From Planctomycetota bacterium (GTDB taxonomy: Bacteria > Planctomycetota > UBA1135 > GCA-002686595), in contig JAJDES010000560.1 of assembly GCA_029259675.1 (NCBI GenBank), positions 1 to 17,275 on the forward strand: a stretch of 17,275 nucleotides of DNA. The letters are read 5' to 3'. A program made the translations under genes and the position numbers. The notes under the pieces were generated by a model that searched no databases, was not told where the DNA came from, and saw only the letters and a program-made list of their open reading frames with translations. The first letter of the stretch is position 1; every line of letters begins with the position of its first letter. Positions 15,609 through 17,275 of the stretch are shown here, one piece after another.

Positions 15609-17257
15609 TGAAACCTCAAGAAAAAGCATCGGCCATTCCCGATCTAGTCATGCGCAAGAAGCCGCCAATCTCCTCGGTTTGGCTGCTCCCGATCTTGGCC
15701 ATCACCATCGGCTCTTGGCTTTGGATTAAAAGCCTGCGCGAGCGCGGGCCGCAAATAACCATCGCTTTTGAAACGGCCAAAGACATTGAGGCCGGCAGCA
15801 CCGTAGTTCGCTACAAGAACGTAGAGGTCGGGACTGTCGAGGATGTAGAGATCAGCGCCGACCTGTCGCATGTCGTATTGCACGTCGAATTAACAAGTGA
15901 CGTGCAAGATCACCTCGGCGTAGAAACCCGCTTTTGGGTTGTGCGGCCACACATCGGAGTCGGTGGCATTTCCGGGCTGAGCACCTTGATCTCCGGACCT
16001 TACATTGAGATTGAGCCCGGTCCGGGACCGAGCACCACCGCCTTCACGGGATTGGAGAATCCGCCGGTCCGGCCATCCGATGCACCCGGATTGAAAGTCG
16101 TGTTGCACAGCCGCGACATGGGTTCGGTTTCCGTCGGCTCACCGGTCACTTACCACAAAATTCCGGTGGGCGAAGTCGAGGCACGCCATTTTCTGCCCGA
16201 TCAGCAACTGATTGCGATCGATCTATACATCGAAGAGAGCTATGCCGCCTTGGTCAGGGAACGGAGTCGCTTCTGGAATGCCAGTGGAATTGATGTTGCG
16301 CTCGACACCGGCGGGCTGCGCATTTCCACAGGCTCGCTCGAATCAGTTCTCACCGGCGGCATTGCATTCGACACACCGGGCGCCAGTCAAGATTCGCCTC
16401 AGGCTGTCAATGGAGCCGTCTACTCGCTTTATTCGGATTCCGATCACGCGCTCGACTTCGCCACCCACGGCATCGAATACCAAATGAACTTTCGCGATTC
16501 CGTGCGCGGATTGTCCGTTGGCGCATCCGTGGAATTCCGCGGGGTCGAAGTGGGCTGCGTAACGGATGTAAGCATCGCCTTCGATGCCGACAGGCTCGAC
16601 CTCACCACGCCTGTCCGTGTGCGCATCGATGCCGCCCAACTGATTGGAACGACCGAAGGCGATCAGGTTTCGCAAGAGCTTTTGGATGCCCTGGTGCGCC
16701 AACGCGGGCTGCGCGCACGCTTGGAATCGGGCAACATTGTGACGGGGTCGCTTTATATCGGCTTGGATCTCTATCCGAATGCGCCCCTCAATTTGCTTGA
16801 GGAGCCTGGGGATGTTCCGGAGATACCGACGATCCCCACTGCGATTGAAGCCCTGTGGGACATGATCGACAACTTGGCATTGGACGAGTTGGTGTTTGAG
16901 GCGCGCGATGTACTGGCCAAATTTGAAGGCTTACTGGATAAGCCCGAACTCGCCGACAGCGTCGTGCGCTTCAATAGAACCTTGACCGAAGCGGAGAAAC
17001 TTCTGGTCCTGTTGGAAGCGGACGCCGAACCGCTGCTTGCCGATTGGCGCTTAGCGGCGCAGTCTGCGAGCAATACGCTCGACTTGGCGGGCAAAACGCT
17101 CCGCAGTTTGGATGCGGCTGCCGGCAACGATTCGGAATTCCGCACCTTGCTAGAAAGCACCCTGAGCGAGTTGGGCTCCAGCGCCCGATCGATTCGATTC
17201 CTGGCCGAATACCTCGAACGTCACCCCGAAGCTCTGCTCTACGGCAAAGACGATTGA
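15608..17257 (+). CDS. pqiB: PqiB-like protein with three MCE domains
   Basis: 549 residues from the ATG at 15608, which shares one base with the preceding TAA; a start at 15584 inside the previous gene is less likely. A single membrane segment (22-41) anchors the protein. Three MCE domains follow: about 46-137 (AKDIEAGSTVVRYKNVEVG), 160-256 (DMGSVSVGSPVTYHKIPVGEV) and 288-388 (RGLSVGASVEFRGVEVGCV). Each carries the MCE pattern of a Gly-containing strand pair around VG. Residues 410-540 are helical with coiled-coil character, ending YLERHPEALLYGK, the usual PqiB C-terminus. Length and domain count match E. coli PqiB (546 residues, three MCE domains), which forms a hexameric tube with a hydrophobic channel across the periplasm. 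It is the third gene of the operon and probably the lipid conduit for the PqiA pair. Confidence 0.93.
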   Translation: MKPQEKASAIPDLVMRKKPPISSVWLLPILAITIGSWLWIKSLRERGPQITIAFETAKDIEAGSTVVRYKNVEVGTVEDVEISADLSHVVLHVELTSDVQDHLGVETRFWVVRPHIGVGGISGLSTLISGPYIEIEPGPGPSTTAFTGLENPPVRPSDAPGLKVVLHSRDMGSVSVGSPVTYHKIPVGEVEARHFLPDQQLIAIDLYIEESYAALVRERSRFWNASGIDVALDTGGLRISTGSLESVLTGGIAFDTPGASQDSPQAVNGAVYSLYSDSDHALDFATHGIEYQMNFRDSVRGLSVGASVEFRGVEVGCVTDVSIAFDADRLDLTTPVRVRIDAAQLIGTTEGDQVSQELLDALVRQRGLRARLESGNIVTGSLYIGLDLYPNAPLNLLEEPGDVPEIPTIPTAIEALWDMIDNLALDELVFEARDVLAKFEGLLDKPELADSVVRFNRTLTEAEKLLVLLEADAEPLLADWRLAAQSASNTLDLAGKTLRSLDAAAGNDSEFRTLLESTLSELGSSARSIRFLAEYLERHPEALLYGKDD

Positions 17258-17275
17258 CCGCCCGACACTGGACCC
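17254..17275 (+). CDS. Possible start of a further operon gene (PqiC-like lipoprotein?), truncated by window end
   Basis: TTG at 17254 overlaps the pqiB stop as TTGA and opens a frame reading MTARHWT to the edge with no stop. In E. coli a PqiC lipoprotein gene follows pqiB, and the two upstream junctions here are also overlaps. Seven codons with no ribosome binding site evidence are not enough to call a gene; recorded only as a possibility. Confidence 0.15.

Overview
The window looks like chromosomal DNA of a Planctomycetota bacterium. The evidence is indirect but consistent: a CRTAC1/ASPIC-UnbV-type lipoprotein, a secreted BNR propeller with the roughly 125-residue C-terminal domain seen on many planctomycete exported proteins, a Tat-exported sulfatase, a Tat-exported sugar-isomerase-like TIM barrel, and an AsmA-like protein beside Pqi/MCE genes. 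GC content is moderately high. Apart from the last three genes, nearly every gene is a single transcription unit facing a neighbour on the other strand. The species cannot be named from the sequence alone.

Layout. Positions 1-803 (minus) hold the N-terminal 267 residues of a CRTAC1-family lipoprotein cut by the window edge. A 441-bp divergent spacer with several hairpins follows. Then come a large secreted BNR/Asp-box propeller protein (1245-3827, plus), a strong minus-strand terminator (about 3868-3898), a secreted TPR-like protein (3938-4711, minus), a hydroxypyruvate-isomerase-like enzyme with a Tat signal (4950-5828, minus), a membrane-anchored M20 metallopeptidase (5970-7457, plus), a membrane-anchored SGNH/GDSL hydrolase (7536-8714, minus), a Tat-exported type I sulfatase (8935-10434, plus) and a 947-residue AsmA-like envelope protein (10638-13481, minus). 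A long non-coding gap (13482-14262) holds what looks like a 220-bp MITE-like insertion: 25-bp imperfect terminal inverted repeats bounded by a 7-bp direct repeat.

The right end is the only clear operon: two half-size PqiA membrane proteins and a three-MCE-domain PqiB, joined by a 4-bp and a 1-bp overlap (14263-17257, plus). In E. coli the two PqiA modules are one fused protein; here they are two translationally coupled genes. Together with the divergent AsmA-like gene this end is probably devoted to lipid traffic between the inner and outer membranes. Most other products are predicted to be exported or membrane-anchored hydrolases and surface proteins. No rRNA, tRNA, CRISPR array or complete insertion sequence was found. 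Nothing here forms an obviously new multi-gene system; the best leads are the split PqiA operon with its hairpin-borne ribosome binding site and the MITE-like element.
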